57,488 nt of DNA from JAUMBM01 sp964441755 (lineage in GTDB: Bacteria > Bacteroidota > Bacteroidia > Chitinophagales > Saprospiraceae), in NCBI GenBank assembly GCA_964441755.1, contig CAYTVG010000022.1, positions 1-57,488 on the forward strand, given 5' to 3'. Within the stretch, counting starts at the first letter, position 1; the number at the start of each line of letters is the position of its first letter. Shown here in pieces: positions 16,663 through 25,015 of the stretch. Made by a program: the position numbers and the translations under genes. Below the pieces are notes generated by a model that saw only the letters and a list, made by a program, of their open reading frames with translations, ran no database searches and was not told where the DNA came from.

Positions 16663-17475
16663 ATGAAAATCAATAATTTGTACTGGGTATTTGCAGCAAT
16701 TTTTGCTGTAACTGTATTTTCGGCTTGCGAAAAAGAAGAATTTAAATCAACCGACAAGGGTAGCATTGTATTTGAATTTGACAATGTGGCCGGGGGGCAG
16801 GATTTGCAACTCAACACAGGCAATTACACCAATGCAGCGGGAGAAAATATCACTTTTTCGCTTTTTCAGTATTTTATCAGCAATATTAAACTGAAAACGG
16901 AAGATGGCAGTGAGTATGTCGTACCGCAAAATGAGAGCTATTTCCTGATCCAGGAGCACAAAGAAGAAACCCATAAAGTGGTGCTCAACAATGTTCCTGC
17001 AGGCAACTACACATCTGTCAGCTTTGTCATCGGTGTCGACAGTCTGCGCAATACCATGGCACCTGCTGACCGGACGGGTGTATTGGATGTCGCTGCCTTC
17101 ACAGGGGAAGAGAACATGTACTGGGCCTGGAACAGTGGCTATATCTTCGTCAAAACAGAGGGTGTTTCACCTCAGGCGCCGGTCGGCAACGACGGGCAGA
17201 GACGATTCCGGTACCACATAGGTGGTTTTGGAGGTTACAGCAGCGCAACGATCAATAATATCAAAACCAAATCATTGTCATTTGGTAATGAGGTTGCAAA
17301 AGTGCGCAAGGATACCAAGCCTGAGGTACACCTGACAGCGGACATTCTCAAGCTGTTTAGCGGCAATCAAAATATCAGTATTGCTGCCAATCCAACGGTC
17401 ATGTTCTCTCCGTTTTCGGTTAATGTGGCTAACAACTATGTGGATATGTTTGCCTTTGACCATATCCACAACTAG
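16663..17475 (+). CDS. MbnP family copper-binding lipoprotein
   Basis: The 270-residue product is a predicted lipoprotein (FSAC, Cys22) of the MbnP family. The family-typical segment is ENMYWAWNSGYIFVKTEG, with Trp154 and Trp156, plus His185 in FRYHIGGFG and the C-terminal FDHIHN. In characterised MbnP a tryptophan is oxidised to kynurenine by the partner di-heme enzyme MbnH and the protein binds copper. A putative MbnH is the next gene, 72 nt downstream. I set the start at ATG 16663 because it gives a clean signal peptide; the open frame back to 16612 adds 17 residues with no clear signal. Copper binding here is by homology. Confidence 0.85.
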   Translation: MKINNLYWVFAAIFAVTVFSACEKEEFKSTDKGSIVFEFDNVAGGQDLQLNTGNYTNAAGENITFSLFQYFISNIKLKTEDGSEYVVPQNESYFLIQEHKEETHKVVLNNVPAGNYTSVSFVIGVDSLRNTMAPADRTGVLDVAAFTGEENMYWAWNSGYIFVKTEGVSPQAPVGNDGQRRFRYHIGGFGGYSSATINNIKTKSLSFGNEVAKVRKDTKPEVHLTADILKLFSGNQNISIAANPTVMFSPFSVNVANNYVDMFAFDHIHN

Positions 17476-17502
17476 TATCTCGTTTTAATCCTTTCCCACG
17501 AT

Positions 17503-17530
17503 CACCCCGGAGCGTTACTGCTCCGGGGTG
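17503..17530 (+). terminator. Hairpin between MbnP- and MbnH-like genes
   Basis: A perfect 11-bp GC-rich stem (17503-17513 with 17520-17530, arm caccccggagc) has a 6-nt loop. It is followed by tatttagcttttt, a broken T tract. It lies 18 nt before the MbnH ATG, so it may act as a partial terminator that lowers MbnH expression relative to MbnP. Confidence 0.6.
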
Positions 17531-17547
17531 TATTTAGCTTTTTCGTT

Positions 17548-18591
17548 ATGCAATACGCATCTTTATTATTTACGGGCGTCATTACTACTGTGTTGGTGCT
17601 TACCGGCTGTAAGCAGGGCGAAGATTCCACACCTGTTGAGGTCAGTTTTGAGGTGCCTGCCAATTTCCCGCCGCCTCAATATGATTTGGCGGCCAATCCG
17701 GTTACTCCTGAAGGCTTCGAGTTGGGCCGCCGGCTTTTTTACGATGGCCTCCTGAGCCGCGATGGCAGCATTAGTTGCGGTTTTTGTCACCAACAATCGG
17801 CAGGTTTCACCCAGCATGGCCACGATCTGAGCCACGGTATCGATGACAGGCTCAGCCTCCGCAATGCTTTGCCTATACAGAACCTTGCCTGGTCGCGTGA
17901 GTTTTTTTGGGATGGCGGGGTTTTTCACCTCGATTTATTTGCCTTGCAACCCATCGAGAATGAGGACGAAATGGATGAACGGTTGCCGAATGTGCTGAAC
18001 AAACTGCGGCAGCACGACGAGTATCCGTCCTTATTTGCGGCTGCTTTTGGCTCTACAGAAATCACAACCGACCGATTTCTCAGGGCATTGTCGCAGTTCC
18101 AGCTTATGTGTGTTTCTGCCAATGCTCCCTACGATAAATTTGTCCGCAACGAGGGGGGCGAGCTCAGCGCACAACAGCTTCAGGGATTGCAACTATTCCG
18201 ACAGAAGTGCGCCTCTTGTCACAGTGGCGAGCTGTTTACAGATGATAGCTACCGCAACAATGGCCTGCCTGTGGGCAATCCGGAAGATACAGGACGCCAT
18301 CGGATTACGCTTAATGACGGGGATCGCTATAAATTCAGAGTGCCTTCTTTGCGCAATGTGGAAAAGACACGTCCTTACATGCACGATGGCCGCTTCCGAA
18401 ACCTCGAAGCGGTACTGGATTTTTATGATACGGGTGTGGTGGATAGCCCAACTCTCGATACACTTCTCCGACAGAATGGCCGATTGGGGATCGAGCTTGC
18501 AGAGGGAGAAAAGCAGGCAATTATCGCCTTCCTCCAATCCCTGACCGATGAAGATTTCCTTTCCAATCCTTTACTTTCAGAATTTCGTTAA
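17548..18591 (+). CDS. MbnH/MauG-like di-heme cytochrome c peroxidase
   Basis: The 347-residue lipoprotein (LTGC, Cys21) has two CxxCH heme c sites, SCGFCH (residues 76-81) and KCASCH (220-225). Hallmarks of the bacterial di-heme peroxidase/MauG superfamily are present: GRRLFYDGLLSRDGSISCGF, FFWDGG, and VPSLRNVEKTRPYMHDGRF. In characterised systems MbnH oxidises tryptophan in MbnP. The adjacent MbnP-like gene upstream makes that the favoured role here. A general H2O2-scavenging cytochrome c peroxidase is the alternative. Attached to a membrane, it would act in the periplasm. Confidence 0.88.
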   Translation: MQYASLLFTGVITTVLVLTGCKQGEDSTPVEVSFEVPANFPPPQYDLAANPVTPEGFELGRRLFYDGLLSRDGSISCGFCHQQSAGFTQHGHDLSHGIDDRLSLRNALPIQNLAWSREFFWDGGVFHLDLFALQPIENEDEMDERLPNVLNKLRQHDEYPSLFAAAFGSTEITTDRFLRALSQFQLMCVSANAPYDKFVRNEGGELSAQQLQGLQLFRQKCASCHSGELFTDDSYRNNGLPVGNPEDTGRHRITLNDGDRYKFRVPSLRNVEKTRPYMHDGRFRNLEAVLDFYDTGVVDSPTLDTLLRQNGRLGIELAEGEKQAIIAFLQSLTDEDFLSNPLLSEFR

Positions 18592-18608
18592 CCAATACTT
18601 TATATGTC

Positions 18609-19013
18609 ATGAAAAATTATGCTAAAATATTTATTCTGCCTCTTTGGATCTCGCTGGTGGTGACCTCCGGCTGTACGAAAGAGGAGGTGCCGGCGTTAGA
18701 GGCCGAGATTTCTATCCTCTCACCAACTGCCGGGCAGACATTTGCAGGCAATCAGACGGTACTACTGCAGGCCGACATCAGCGCTGAGACAGAACTCCAC
18801 GGTTGGCAGATACAGTTGCGTCGCAAGTCAGATAATACAGTTATCTATGAAGCTGACAGGCACATACATGGAACGACCCTGCAAATACGCGAGCAGTGGG
18901 TTAATACGCTGAGCAGCCATACCGATCTGATCCTGGAAGTGACCGCTGCACTCGATCACAACAGCGAGCAGACCCAAAAGGCAAGCGTTGCGTTTCACTG
19001 CCACCCTGATTAA
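18609..19013 (+). CDS. Small lipoprotein with Ig-like fold and His/Cys tail
   Basis: The 134-residue product is a predicted lipoprotein (TSGC, Cys22) with a single Ig-like domain, including ISILSPTAGQTFAGNQTVLL and ELHGWQIQLRRKSDN. It resembles the DUF4625-type modules of Bacteroidota. Potential metal ligands cluster in the second half: DRHIHG, ALDHNSEQ and the terminal FHCHPD. It is 17 nt after the MbnH-like gene and clearly in the same operon. A copper-binding or delivery role is inferred only from context and these residues. Confidence 0.72.
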   Translation: MKNYAKIFILPLWISLVVTSGCTKEEVPALEAEISILSPTAGQTFAGNQTVLLQADISAETELHGWQIQLRRKSDNTVIYEADRHIHGTTLQIREQWVNTLSSHTDLILEVTAALDHNSEQTQKASVAFHCHPD

Positions 19014-19057
19014 GCGCGTATTCGGTTATTGCTCAACAGGGGCAAAACGACTCTTGT

Positions 19058-19078
19058 ACGTGGGTTTTCACGTTTTTT
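19058..19078 (+). terminator. Possible weak terminator of the copper cluster
   Basis: A short 5-bp stem (acgtg at 19058-19062 with cacgt at 19069-19073) and a 6-nt loop is followed by five further T residues. It is the only candidate between the lipoprotein stop at 19013 and the convergent peptidase gene. The stem is short, so confidence is low. Confidence 0.35.
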
Positions 19079-19204
19079 CAGCCACACAGCGCCTGCGGCC
19101 CTCTTTCAAAAGCGCGAAAACGCCCGGAAAGAATTATTTTGCCGCAGGCAAAACCATCTAACACGCACCCAACGGTATGCTGTTTGTCCCGGCAGTAATT
19201 ATTT

Positions 19205-20509
19205 TCAGTGCCCTAATTTTACAAGCCGTTCTGTGGCGTAATAGCCTTCCCGGTAAAACCGGATAATGTAGTGACCAGAAGGCAGTCCCTGCAAAGAGAT
19301 CGTCGATACGGGGGCCTCCCATACGGCCACTTGTTGCCCCAATAGGTTGAGTAGCTCGACGCGCTGCGGCGTACGCTCATCTTCAGCCAGTTGCAGTTGG
19401 ATCCAGTCTTCTGCAGGATTGGGAAACCAATGCAATTTGGCTGCTGATGGCGGGCTTACCGAAGAAGGCGTGCAATCGGGGGCGTTGCCGGCCAGCATCG
19501 AAAAGCTGCCATTGGTCGCCGACCAATGTTCCCAGCTGCCGCCACTGCCCTGCTGCCAGCTGTTGAGATCAAACCAGTTATTACCGTTTATGGTGCCGGG
19601 CAGTTTGTATACTTTCACTGCGGCAGACTCCCGATGCCAGGTGATCGGGCTGCCAGCCTGCAATAACTCCGGTAAAAAGGCGGGCTCACAATTAACTTGC
19701 AAAAAATACGCGTGGTCAGTGTATTGCGGAAATTCACCAAAAACACGTGCCATTTGCTGCTCGTCGACAGCAACAGCGGTGGATTCATTGCAGGCAATAC
19801 CGTAAACACGTTCGCCACTGAGGGCAGCCAACCGCGCCATAAATACGAAGTGCCGCCCCTGTCGGTTGCGCTGCGCATAATGGGTATCCGTAATGACCCC
19901 TTCCATGGCGGGGTGCTCAATGAAATGACTGCTGCTAAGCCCGTCAAGGGTGGGATGGAAGGGAGCTGCCAGTGCTATCGGTGAGGTAGCTGAAGTGCCC
20001 GCGGGCGCATAGAAATACTCGCCCAAAATGGCCATGCCGGCACTGGTGCCGCCAATGGCTACTCGTTTCTCCTGAATAAGATAATGTATAGCCTCTTCAA
20101 CGGCTGTCCCCTGCCAGTTGGCAACATACTGGTATTGGTCACCGCCCGCAATGAACAGCACCTCCGCTGCCCGTATGCGATTGATAACAAAAGTGTCCTG
20201 GGCTGCCAGCGGACTGTCGAAGCGGATGGTCTCTACGGAGTTGACGCCTACGCCCAGCTCCTCAAAAAGATAGTTGTTGTAACCATCCGAGCCACTGGCG
20301 CGGATGACCACCACATCGCCGCCGCCGGCCAGCTGCAGCAGCCAGCGCATGGCGTCGTCATTGTCAGGGCCGCCGCCGGCGAGCAGCAGGCCTGGCCTGG
20401 CGGGGGCGTTGACGTCAGCTGCGCTGCCGGTCAGCCAGTAGCTGTAAGTATTTTGGGAAAAAATTACCTGCGTGAGGCTGCCTATGAGCATGAGTAGTAT
20501 CCAGCGCAT
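19205..20509 (-). CDS. Secreted S51 (cyanophycinase-like) peptidase with T9SS sorting domain
   Basis: The 434-residue protein has a signal peptide (residues 1-18). Its catalytic domain (about 38-300) carries GGGPDNDDAMRWL, FIAGGDQYQYV and the nucleophile motif AIGGTSAGMAI (Ser156), as in S51 serine peptidases such as cyanophycinase and dipeptidase E. The last 75 residues (HWFPNPAEDWIQLQL to TERLVKL) form a type A T9SS sorting domain, so the enzyme is exported and probably anchored at the cell surface. The natural substrate is unknown; cyanophycin or Asp-containing peptides are possible. It is transcribed towards the copper cluster. Confidence 0.88.
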   Translation of the reverse strand: MRWILLMLIGSLTQVIFSQNTYSYWLTGSAADVNAPARPGLLLAGGGPDNDDAMRWLLQLAGGGDVVVIRASGSDGYNNYLFEELGVGVNSVETIRFDSPLAAQDTFVINRIRAAEVLFIAGGDQYQYVANWQGTAVEEAIHYLIQEKRVAIGGTSAGMAILGEYFYAPAGTSATSPIALAAPFHPTLDGLSSSHFIEHPAMEGVITDTHYAQRNRQGRHFVFMARLAALSGERVYGIACNESTAVAVDEQQMARVFGEFPQYTDHAYFLQVNCEPAFLPELLQAGSPITWHRESAAVKVYKLPGTINGNNWFDLNSWQQGSGGSWEHWSATNGSFSMLAGNAPDCTPSSVSPPSAAKLHWFPNPAEDWIQLQLAEDERTPQRVELLNLLGQQVAVWEAPVSTISLQGLPSGHYIIRFYREGYYATERLVKLGH

Positions 20510-20687
20510 GTTGCTTGGTTTTTTTGTGTGAAAAAATAGTGGCCATTGGAACAGAAGCAGCTAATGAGCGTCTGCTCACAGGTTAGAGCAAAATTATACT
20601 GTACGATTTCACCGCAGTAGCAAAGCCTGAGCCTTGATCCAACCTGTATTTGACACCATCCCTGCTTTGATTCGTTGGGCCACAGCC

Positions 20688-21221
20688 CTACCACCCCCGG
20701 TACCGGGGCGGTCGAATGCCCTTAAGGCGCAGGTATACAATCAGCTGTCCGCGGTGGTGGGTGTGGTGGTCGTGCAGCAGGTGGATGAGCTGCCGGCTAC
20801 TGAGGGGGCCTGCAAAAAAGTCGTGTACCTTGTTGAGTGAATCAGCAGGGTAGTGTGCCAGGGTTTCCTCCGCAAAGGCCAGCGATATTTCCAGCAGACT
20901 CAGCGATTCTTCGGGCGTGCGCGTGGTCTGCTCGAGCAGCGGGTGCGTAAATGCCTGCCCGCGCAGGTATTTGCCGGCCAGCCACTGCATATTGCCGGCC
21001 ATGTGCTCAAGTTGCTGCGCAAAGGTAAATTCTTCTTCCACGGGCTTGAAGTCGTAATACTCCCAAGGCATGGCCCGGGCAACCTCCAGGGTGTAGGCAG
21101 CGGCATTTTGCCATTTTTGAACGGACTCCCGCAGCAAAAGACTGTCCTGTGCCCGCAGCCCGGGGCAGTCTAGCAGGGCGTAGCTGCAGAGGAAGAGGAG
21201 AAAAATGGTACGTGTATACAT
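20688..21221 (-). CDS. DinB-like protein with signal peptide
   Basis: The 177-residue product starts with a signal peptide (MYTRTIFLLFLCSYALLDC, cleavage near LRAQ) and then a DinB/YfiT four-helix bundle. Three metal-ligand histidines typical of the family are visible: one in FAQQLEHMAGNMQWL and two in LIHLLHDHHTHHRGQL. Family members bind a divalent metal and some are bacillithiol or thiol transferases; here export to the periplasm is notable. The start at 21221 is chosen for the signal peptide; the longer open frame to 21338 overlaps the acetyltransferase gene. Confidence 0.82.
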   Translation of the reverse strand: MYTRTIFLLFLCSYALLDCPGLRAQDSLLLRESVQKWQNAAAYTLEVARAMPWEYYDFKPVEEEFTFAQQLEHMAGNMQWLAGKYLRGQAFTHPLLEQTTRTPEESLSLLEISLAFAEETLAHYPADSLNKVHDFFAGPLSSRQLIHLLHDHHTHHRGQLIVYLRLKGIRPPRYRGW

Positions 21222-21232
21222 AGATTCTTTGT

Positions 21233-21784
21233 CTAGACAGAAGGGTATATTTTTTCCTGCCATGTCGCCCGGCTTATTTCCAGCCATTCGCACGGCAATT
21301 CCTGCCAGTAAAAACTTCCGGTATGTTGCAGGCCGCATTTTTCCAACACCTTGCGCGAAGCCTGATTATCGCGGTGTACAGTGCCTGCGATCTCTGATAA
21401 CTGCAACTCTCCAAAACCATATTCCAGCGCAGCTTTGGCCGATTCTGTAGCGTATCCTTTTCCCCAAAAAGCGGGCAAAAGGCGGTAGCCCACATCATAG
21501 TAATCGCTGCGCCCGTTGACCTCTTCGCGGACCAGCTTCAACCCGCTCCAACCAACAAAGCGGCCGTGCTGCTTTTCGATGACAATCCATCGGCCTATAC
21601 CGTGGTCCTCATATTGCTGACGTACATGAGAGACGGTCGCACGCGCCTGCTCAATCGTCTGTACAGGACGATTACCCAAAAAGCGGTGCACCAAAGGGTC
21701 TGCATCCAGGACGAACATATCCTGTGCGTCGCTGTCCCGAAATTCCCGCAGCCACAGGCGGGCTGTTTCTATGTGAAAGGTCAT
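21233..21784 (-). CDS. GNAT family N-acetyltransferase (RimJ/RimL type)
   Basis: The 183-residue protein matches the GNAT family that transfers acetyl groups from acetyl-CoA. The start MTFHIETARLWLREFRDSDA is typical of the RimJ/RimL group, and the acetyl-CoA loop lies in LLPAFWGKGYATESAKAAL. The later segment VHRDNQASRKVLEKCGLQHTG is also characteristic. The ATG at 21784 fits the family N-terminus; the open frame back to 22018 has no family similarity. Its stop is 11 nt before the DinB start, so the two form an operon. The substrate cannot be predicted. Confidence 0.87.
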   Translation of the reverse strand: MTFHIETARLWLREFRDSDAQDMFVLDADPLVHRFLGNRPVQTIEQARATVSHVRQQYEDHGIGRWIVIEKQHGRFVGWSGLKLVREEVNGRSDYYDVGYRLLPAFWGKGYATESAKAALEYGFGELQLSEIAGTVHRDNQASRKVLEKCGLQHTGSFYWQELPCEWLEISRATWQEKIYPSV

Positions 21785-22257
21785 ACGCACAATGAATTGG
21801 ATGCACGGGAGGAACTTGCCATAAAGAGCTATAAAGATAATCAATCGTGGGGAAAATAGATTTTTTTGCGCTGCCATCTCTTGCCGGGCAATCCGTGGAA
21901 TTGTAAAGGGATGGTTTCTACGGCCTGCTCTGGTGTCTGACCGAAAGGGGGCAGCCTGCGCCTGCGCGGATTTTCTGCCAGCGGCAAAAGCTAGCTGTTG
22001 TCGTATTGTTGATGTCACATAACCAGCCCTATGAGCTATAAGGGGATGAAAACCCGCACAAAAAAAACTATTTTGGGCTCGAAAAAAAATTTAGACAGGT
22101 CCAAAACAGAGGCGACAAGCCTAAAAACAGGCACCAGCAGGGGCCGGGGATTCAGGAAAACCCGCGGTGTCGGAGTCTTTTAAAAAACTTATCAGCCCGG
22201 GATGGCCATCTGTATCAACAACCCATTGAGCTTGCAGACTACCTAAACAGATAAAGT
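21785..22257. other. Non-coding divergent region (473 bp)
   Basis: This region separates the leftward acetyltransferase from the rightward GH3 gene. A minus-strand frame continues through part of it but reads as low-complexity Arg/Ala-rich sequence without family features. The stretch 22050-22210 is rich in homopolymer runs. I see no convincing gene, RNA motif or exact TAnnTTTG element, although promoters for both genes must lie here. Confidence 0.6.
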
Positions 22258-24867
22258 ATGAAAATGATCCTCTCCTTGGGTCTAGTCCTGGCCAGCCTGC
22301 TGCTGGCAGCACAACCACATTTCCCTTTCCAGGATGCCGACCTGCCCGTTGGGCAGCGGGTGGGTGATCTGCTGTCGCGCATGACGCTCGAAGAAAAAAT
22401 CAGCCAGCTCAGGTATGATGCTCCGGGCATTGAGCGCCTGGGTATCCCGCCTTACAACTGGTGGAATGAATGCCTGCACGGGGTTGCGCGGGCGGGTCAT
22501 GCTACGGTTTTTCCACAGTCCATCACCCTGGCTGCTTCCTGGAACCACCGGCTGCTCAGGGACATTGGCGACATCACTTCTGATGAAGCGCGTGCCAAGC
22601 ACCATGAATTTGTCCGTCGGGGGCAGCACGGGCTGTACCAGGGGCTCACTTTCTGGTCGCCCAATATCAACATTTTTCGTGACCCCCGCTGGGGGCGCGG
22701 CCACGAGACCTATGGCGAGGATCCCTACCTCACGGGGCAGTTGGGGAAAGCCTTTGTACAAGGCCTGCAGGGGGAGGATACGACCTACCTCAAGGTAGTG
22801 GCGACGGCCAAGCATTTTGCGGTCCATTCGGGTCCGGAGGCCAGCCGGCATGAGTTCGATGCACATCCGACGGAACGGGACCTGCGGGAGACCTACCTGC
22901 CGGCCTTCCGGACCGTAGTGGAAGAAGGAAAGGTGTACTCTGTGATGGGCGCTTACAATAGGCTGCGTGGGGAGCCCGCCTGTGCAAGTCCGCTGCTGTT
23001 TGACATGCTGCGAAAGGAATGGGGGTTTGAAGGCTATGTGGTTTCCGATTGCTGGGCGATATCAGACATTTGGCAATTTCACAAAATCCTCCCCGACGAT
23101 GCTTCTGCGGCAGCCCTTGCCATCGAAGCTGGCTGTGATCTTGAGTGTGGCAGCAGCTACCGGCAGCTTGGTGAAGCGCTGGCCCGCGGGCTGGTAAGCG
23201 AAGCGGCCATCGACCGCGCTGCGGGCCGCCTGCTGACAGCGCGCTTTCGGCTGGGTATGTTCGATCCGGCCGGGCGCGTACCCTATGCAGGCATACCTTT
23301 TTCCATAGTCAACAACCCCGCCCACCGCGCACTGGCGCGGCAGGCGGCCCGAGAAAGCATTGTGCTGCTCAAAAATGAGGGAGCTGCCCTCCCCCTTTCC
23401 GATAAGCTACAAAAGCTTGCGGTCATCGGCCCCGTTGCAGACGATCCACAGGCGCTTTGGGGCAACTACAATGGTATTCCCCGCAACCCCGTGACGGTGC
23501 TGCAGGGGCTGCGCAACAAGCTGGCCCCACAAGTTGAAGTCGCCTACGCACAGGGTTGCGAGCTGGCCGACGGGCTGCCGGTCATGCAGCCAATCCCTTC
23601 CGTTTACCTGCAGACACCTGACGAGCGGCAGGGTCTGCAGGTGGAGTACTTTGCCAACACTCGTTGGGAGGGCGAACCGATATGGACAAGCACGGACGAT
23701 CATATAGATTTTACCTGGGATATAGACCCGCCGCATCCCGGCCTTTCGCCGGGCAACTACAGCCTGCGCTGGACGGGTTATCTGGTGCCACCTGTGTCCG
23801 GAACTTATTACTTCAGTGAGTGGGCAAAGCCTTTCATGGAGTTTTCGCTGGGCGACAGCCTGCAGGCAGGGGGTAATTATGAGCATCATGCAGCACTGAA
23901 TCCGCGTGCCGTGGTATTGGAGGCGGGAAAAAAATACCCGCTGGAGGTGCGTTACAAAAACTACTATGGCGACGCAACGGCCGGCTTGTATTGGGCCGCA
24001 CCAGCGGGCGACAGGCTGGCAGAGGCCGTAGCTTTGGCCGATACGTCGGACGCAGTCGTGCTGGTGCTGGGACTGAATGAGCGACTCGAGGGCGAGGAAA
24101 TGAAGGTGGTGCTGGACGGCTTTGACCGGGGCGATCGTACCCACCTCAATCTGCCACAGTCGCAGCAACGGCTGCTGGAGGCGCTGCTGGACAGGGGTAA
24201 GCCATTGATACTGGTGCTACTTAACGGAGGCGCTTTGTCAATTAATCTGGCGGCCGAAAAGGTACCGGCCATCCTCACCGCCGGCTATCCGGGCGAGCAG
24301 GGAGGGAATGCCATTGCCGATGTGCTGACGGGAGACTACAACCCGGCCGGCCGATTGCCGGTGACCTACTACCGCTCGGTTGAGCAGTTGCCTGCTTTTG
24401 ATAACTATGACATGGAGGGTCGCACCTATCGCTACTTCCGGGGGGAACCGCTCTACCCGTTTGGCTTCGGACTCAGCTATACAACTTTTGATTATCAGCA
24501 CTTGCAACTGCCGGCGGTGGTGCGGGCAGGCGAACCTATAGCCTTGTCGGTAGAAGTCCGCAATACAGGTAGTTGCGATGGTGACGAAGTCGTACAGGTA
24601 TACCTCACAGATGAAGAAGCCTCGACCCCCAGGCCTATCCGGCAGCTGGTGGCTTTTGAACGTGTACACCTCCGCCGGGGAGAGGTGAAAACACTACATT
24701 TCAGCCTGAGGTCTGATCAACTGGCATTGATTGGCACCGACGGGCAGTGGACACTGGAACCGGGCTGGTTTAGCCTCAGCGTGGGCGGCAAACAACCGGG
24801 CTTCAGCGGGATGGCGGATGCTCATACGACTTCAACGGTTCGGGGTCGCTTTCGCCTTAGCAGGTAG
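22258..24867 (+). CDS. GH3 beta-glycosidase with PA14 insert
   Basis: The 869-residue secreted enzyme (signal peptide about 1-18) is a glycoside hydrolase family 3 protein of the beta-glucosidase/beta-xylosidase group. The N-terminal TIM barrel contains RDPRWGRGHETYGEDPYL and KHFAVHSGPE. The nucleophile is the Asp in GYVVSDCWAI (about residue 264). The second domain supplies the likely acid/base Glu in GLNERLEGEE (about 611). A PA14 carbohydrate-binding insert lies at about 460-580 (LQVEYFANTRWEGEP to DATAGLYW). A C-terminal fibronectin III-like domain starts near 755. The PNINIFRDPRWGRGHETYGE-type region favours xylan-directed activity, but glucosidase cannot be excluded. It stands alone on its strand. 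Confidence 0.92.
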   Translation: MKMILSLGLVLASLLLAAQPHFPFQDADLPVGQRVGDLLSRMTLEEKISQLRYDAPGIERLGIPPYNWWNECLHGVARAGHATVFPQSITLAASWNHRLLRDIGDITSDEARAKHHEFVRRGQHGLYQGLTFWSPNINIFRDPRWGRGHETYGEDPYLTGQLGKAFVQGLQGEDTTYLKVVATAKHFAVHSGPEASRHEFDAHPTERDLRETYLPAFRTVVEEGKVYSVMGAYNRLRGEPACASPLLFDMLRKEWGFEGYVVSDCWAISDIWQFHKILPDDASAAALAIEAGCDLECGSSYRQLGEALARGLVSEAAIDRAAGRLLTARFRLGMFDPAGRVPYAGIPFSIVNNPAHRALARQAARESIVLLKNEGAALPLSDKLQKLAVIGPVADDPQALWGNYNGIPRNPVTVLQGLRNKLAPQVEVAYAQGCELADGLPVMQPIPSVYLQTPDERQGLQVEYFANTRWEGEPIWTSTDDHIDFTWDIDPPHPGLSPGNYSLRWTGYLVPPVSGTYYFSEWAKPFMEFSLGDSLQAGGNYEHHAALNPRAVVLEAGKKYPLEVRYKNYYGDATAGLYWAAPAGDRLAEAVALADTSDAVVLVLGLNERLEGEEMKVVLDGFDRGDRTHLNLPQSQQRLLEALLDRGKPLILVLLNGGALSINLAAEKVPAILTAGYPGEQGGNAIADVLTGDYNPAGRLPVTYYRSVEQLPAFDNYDMEGRTYRYFRGEPLYPFGFGLSYTTFDYQHLQLPAVVRAGEPIALSVEVRNTGSCDGDEVVQVYLTDEEASTPRPIRQLVAFERVHLRRGEVKTLHFSLRSDQLALIGTDGQWTLEPGWFSLSVGGKQPGFSGMADAHTTSTVRGRFRLSR

Positions 24868-24883
24868 GCGATGGAAAAAAGAA

Positions 24884-24933
24884 GTCTCCAACGGCACTTT
24901 AGCGGCTAAGACCGCCAAAGTGCCGTTGGAGAC
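24884..24933. terminator. Long hairpin between convergent GH3 and amt genes
   Basis: Arms 24884-24900 and 24917-24933 (17 bp, gtctccaacggcacttt) are perfect complements. The centre agcggctaagaccgcc continues the stem in minus-strand RNA through G-U pairs, leaving a CUUA loop. There is no T tract. Its place between two convergent genes suggests a shared 3'-end structure. The centre matches that of the hairpin at 34760-34801. Confidence 0.65.
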
Positions 24934-25015
24934 GCACATGTATTTTACCGACAAAGGCAAAGAAGTACGCTCAATACGGCTTCTTTTCCGGGTATAAGGT
25001 TGCCGGATATGTCGG

